This document shows, piece by piece, positions 62,201 through 64,000 of a stretch of 64,000 bases of DNA. Below the pieces are notes generated by a model. It saw nothing but the letters and a program-made list of their open reading frames with translations, was not told the DNA's origin and did not search any database. The translations under genes and the position numbers were made by a program. Each line of letters begins with the position of its first letter. Position 1 is the first letter of the stretch. This DNA is from Progne subis subis. Lineage: Eukaryota > Chordata > Aves > Passeriformes > Hirundinidae. Where the stretch lies: assembly GCA_022316685.1 (NCBI GenBank), contig JAKJHU010000082.1, forward strand, positions 310,001 to 374,000. The letters are read 5' to 3'.

Positions 62201-64000
62201 ATTTACTCTGCTGTGGCTCTTCTTACAGAAGCAGATTAAATAAAAAATTTAGGATCATTAATTTAGTCTTGGCATGGAGCCTGGACACAAGGGATTAAGT
62301 CTGTGCATCCTGCAGACATACAGCAAAGCAGAGCACTGAGTTTAATTGTTACAAGAGTACCATATGGTTCCTCCTAATCATGGCTTTTTTCATTTGTCTT
62401 TATTTCCACTTGCCTGTCTTTAAACAATCTGAAATACTCAGCTCCTGATGTAAAATCGTATTTTGTATTGTATCTCTAGACAGGATAAATTACTTTGGAC
62501 ACAAATGCTGCTGCTACAAAGCATCACCTCAAAGAAAAGCAACACAGGCAAAATCATAGCATCTGACTTTTTATCAGAATAGAAATCACATAGTGAAGAT
62601 AACAAAATTCATCAAAAGAAAAAGTAAATGCACATCTCCCTAGAATACCAGTTGTACTCTAATTTGTTTGGACATTTAGAATTGCTTTTTCTATTTCTAA
62701 CAAAATACATTGGATTCATCCTATTCCTCTGAGCCTCACTGTCTCCTCATCTTTTGTTGTGTTTAGTGTAGTATTTCCTACCCTACCTTTATAAAGAGAA
62801 ATGTCAGTGCCCTTTTATACTGTGCTGGTCTCAAGCCCAAGGTTACTCCCCACCAATAATACAGGAGACAGCTCCAGCCACTGACGAGAGTTCAGGCAGC
62901 CAGTAAATGTCTGTGTTTTTGTTTAGAACAGGCTTGCAGTGCTGTGTCACTCCCAGGCAGCACAGGAGAACACGGTTTTTTCCAGGCAGCTCAGGAGGCA
63001 TAGCCATCCAAGGCTCTCCAGCACAGCTTTGGGCAGAGCTGCCTTCACAAGCTCCAGCACAGTATCTGACACATGAGATGTGTGAGAACCTGAGCTGCGT
63101 GAGCTGACTACCTCAGTACTTCCAGCTGCCCTTGGGCAACTCCTACTTGATATTTTGCTCCTTATTCCCAGCTTTTCATTCTCTTAAGAGCAGCACAAAT
63201 GCTTAAGCAGTGCAAAATCCCAGATTTTTCTGACACAGTAACTAATTCCTACTCAAAGTTTAGTAAGATCCTTGTTTTTCAACTCAGGCCTGAAGAAGTC
63301 CTGATATATTCCATGATTCCGACTGGACTCCAGCCACAAAAACAATTCCAGAAGTACAGCCCCATGGCACAATATTTATAATGGGAGGGAGGATTGTGTT
63401 CCACTAAACCTCGGACTGATTGCAGACATGGTCAGTAGCAGAGTAAAGTAAGTTTTCCTATATGAAAACTTAGATTAAGGTTTTTATACTCTCGCTGACA
63501 TGAGAAAAACAATAGTGGCTATATAAACTGCAGCTGTATAGAGCCAAAAGTTACAGGACAGCCATTGAGAACTCCATTGTAAAAACAGGGGCTCTGTGCC
63601 TTCTAAGATTTTACACTGGGATATCTTATTCATATTAATTATTCAGCAATGCAAAAAGCTTTGCTTTCTAAACTGTAAATTCAAAATGATGTGAACTCAG
63701 CATGCTGGGGTTTGTGCTTTTTATCATCTAACCCACTGAAAAACTCTACTTATTTGCTATATCTCTTAGATGTTATCCTATTTCTTGCCCTCTTGAACAG
63801 GAGCTCCACAGAGGACAGAAACGGTGTAGTTCAGCAGGTTTGAGGATGGTGATAACTTTTTTCCTGAATGTGAAATCAAAAACTATTAAATTTTTTTCAT
63901 GAAACTGAGTTGTGCTGAAAGAGTTGTTTTCAGAGAAAAGTCAGGCTCTCAGTCCAGTCCTCTAAAAACCCCCCTCACCACCACAGAAATGCAGAAACAT
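59236..64000. other. Intronic stretch with no recognised gene
   Basis: AT-rich CLSTN2 intron. No exon, RNA gene or clear transposon was recognised. Short unassigned frames, such as 60818-61087, show no family motifs. Confidence 0.5.

Larger units (their letters stand above)
50648..64000 (-). other. CLSTN2: CLSTN2 intron before the first exon in the window (incomplete)
   Basis: The exon at 50452-50647 starts with a codon completed from an exon I cannot find up to 64000, so this intron is over 13.3 kb. It contains the LTR cluster at 51379-54690, a CR1 (57100-57850) and a GGTTT repeat (59058-59235). The stretches 54691-57060 and 59236-64000 are AT-rich with no recognised gene. Confidence 0.8.

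Noticed and set aside
50648..64000. Upstream CLSTN2 exons
   Set aside because: No sequence matching the N-terminal part before GEICAF was found on the minus strand, so it lies outside the window.
1..64000. CRISPR arrays, tRNA and rRNA genes
   Set aside because: No regularly spaced repeats and no tRNA or rRNA signatures were recognised. The window is a vertebrate intronic region.

Overview
This window looks like avian nuclear DNA, and the number and kinds of endogenous retrovirus (ERV) LTRs suggest a passerine. Two pieces of CR1 LINE, many ERV LTRs and an AT-rich intronic background support this. It holds no bacterial operons, no rRNA or tRNA genes that I can recognise, and no CRISPR array.

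The only host gene I can support is calsyntenin-2 (CLSTN2), on the minus strand. Six consecutive internal coding exons can be placed to the base, and all acceptor AG and donor GT sites and reading phases agree. In transcript order they are 50647-50452, 48863-48655, 41549-41400, 28308-28123, 23572-23324 and 22868-22747. They add up to 1112 coding bases, about 370 residues: the first cadherin repeat, the second cadherin repeat, a cysteine-containing linker and the first part of the laminin-G/LNS-like domain. The first exons (signal peptide) lie beyond 64000. The rest of the LNS domain, the membrane segment and the cytosolic tail lie beyond position 1. Everything else in the window is intron or intronic transposon.

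Region by region. 1-3326 is the 3' part of a decayed class II-like ERV in plus orientation. It has a frame-broken GC-rich gag, a large internal deletion that joins the start of capsid to the end of integrase, two env fragments and a 3' LTR. 3327-12400 is AT-rich intron. 12400-13340 has two LTRs in opposite orientation. 20909-21660 is another LTR. 22458-22707 is a minisatellite that stops about 35 bp short of a CLSTN2 splice donor. 29071-29530 is a minus-strand CR1. 35442-36171 and 36829-37573 are two LTRs of one family in inverted orientation. 44345-44989 and 47695-48045 are solo LTRs with recognisable target-site duplications. 51379-54690 is a dense block of four LTR-like units between the exon at 50452-50647 and the next exon upstream. 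57100-57850 is a plus-strand CR1. 59058-59235 is a GGTTT pentanucleotide repeat.

I see no new multi-gene system. The points most worth a second look are the inverted LTR pair, the gag-integrase deletion junction, a perfect 15-bp hairpin at 15107-15141, the minisatellite and the poly-C tract beside CLSTN2 splice sites, the LTR cluster at 51.4-54.7 kb, and an unexplained GC-rich block at 32.9-33.3 kb.
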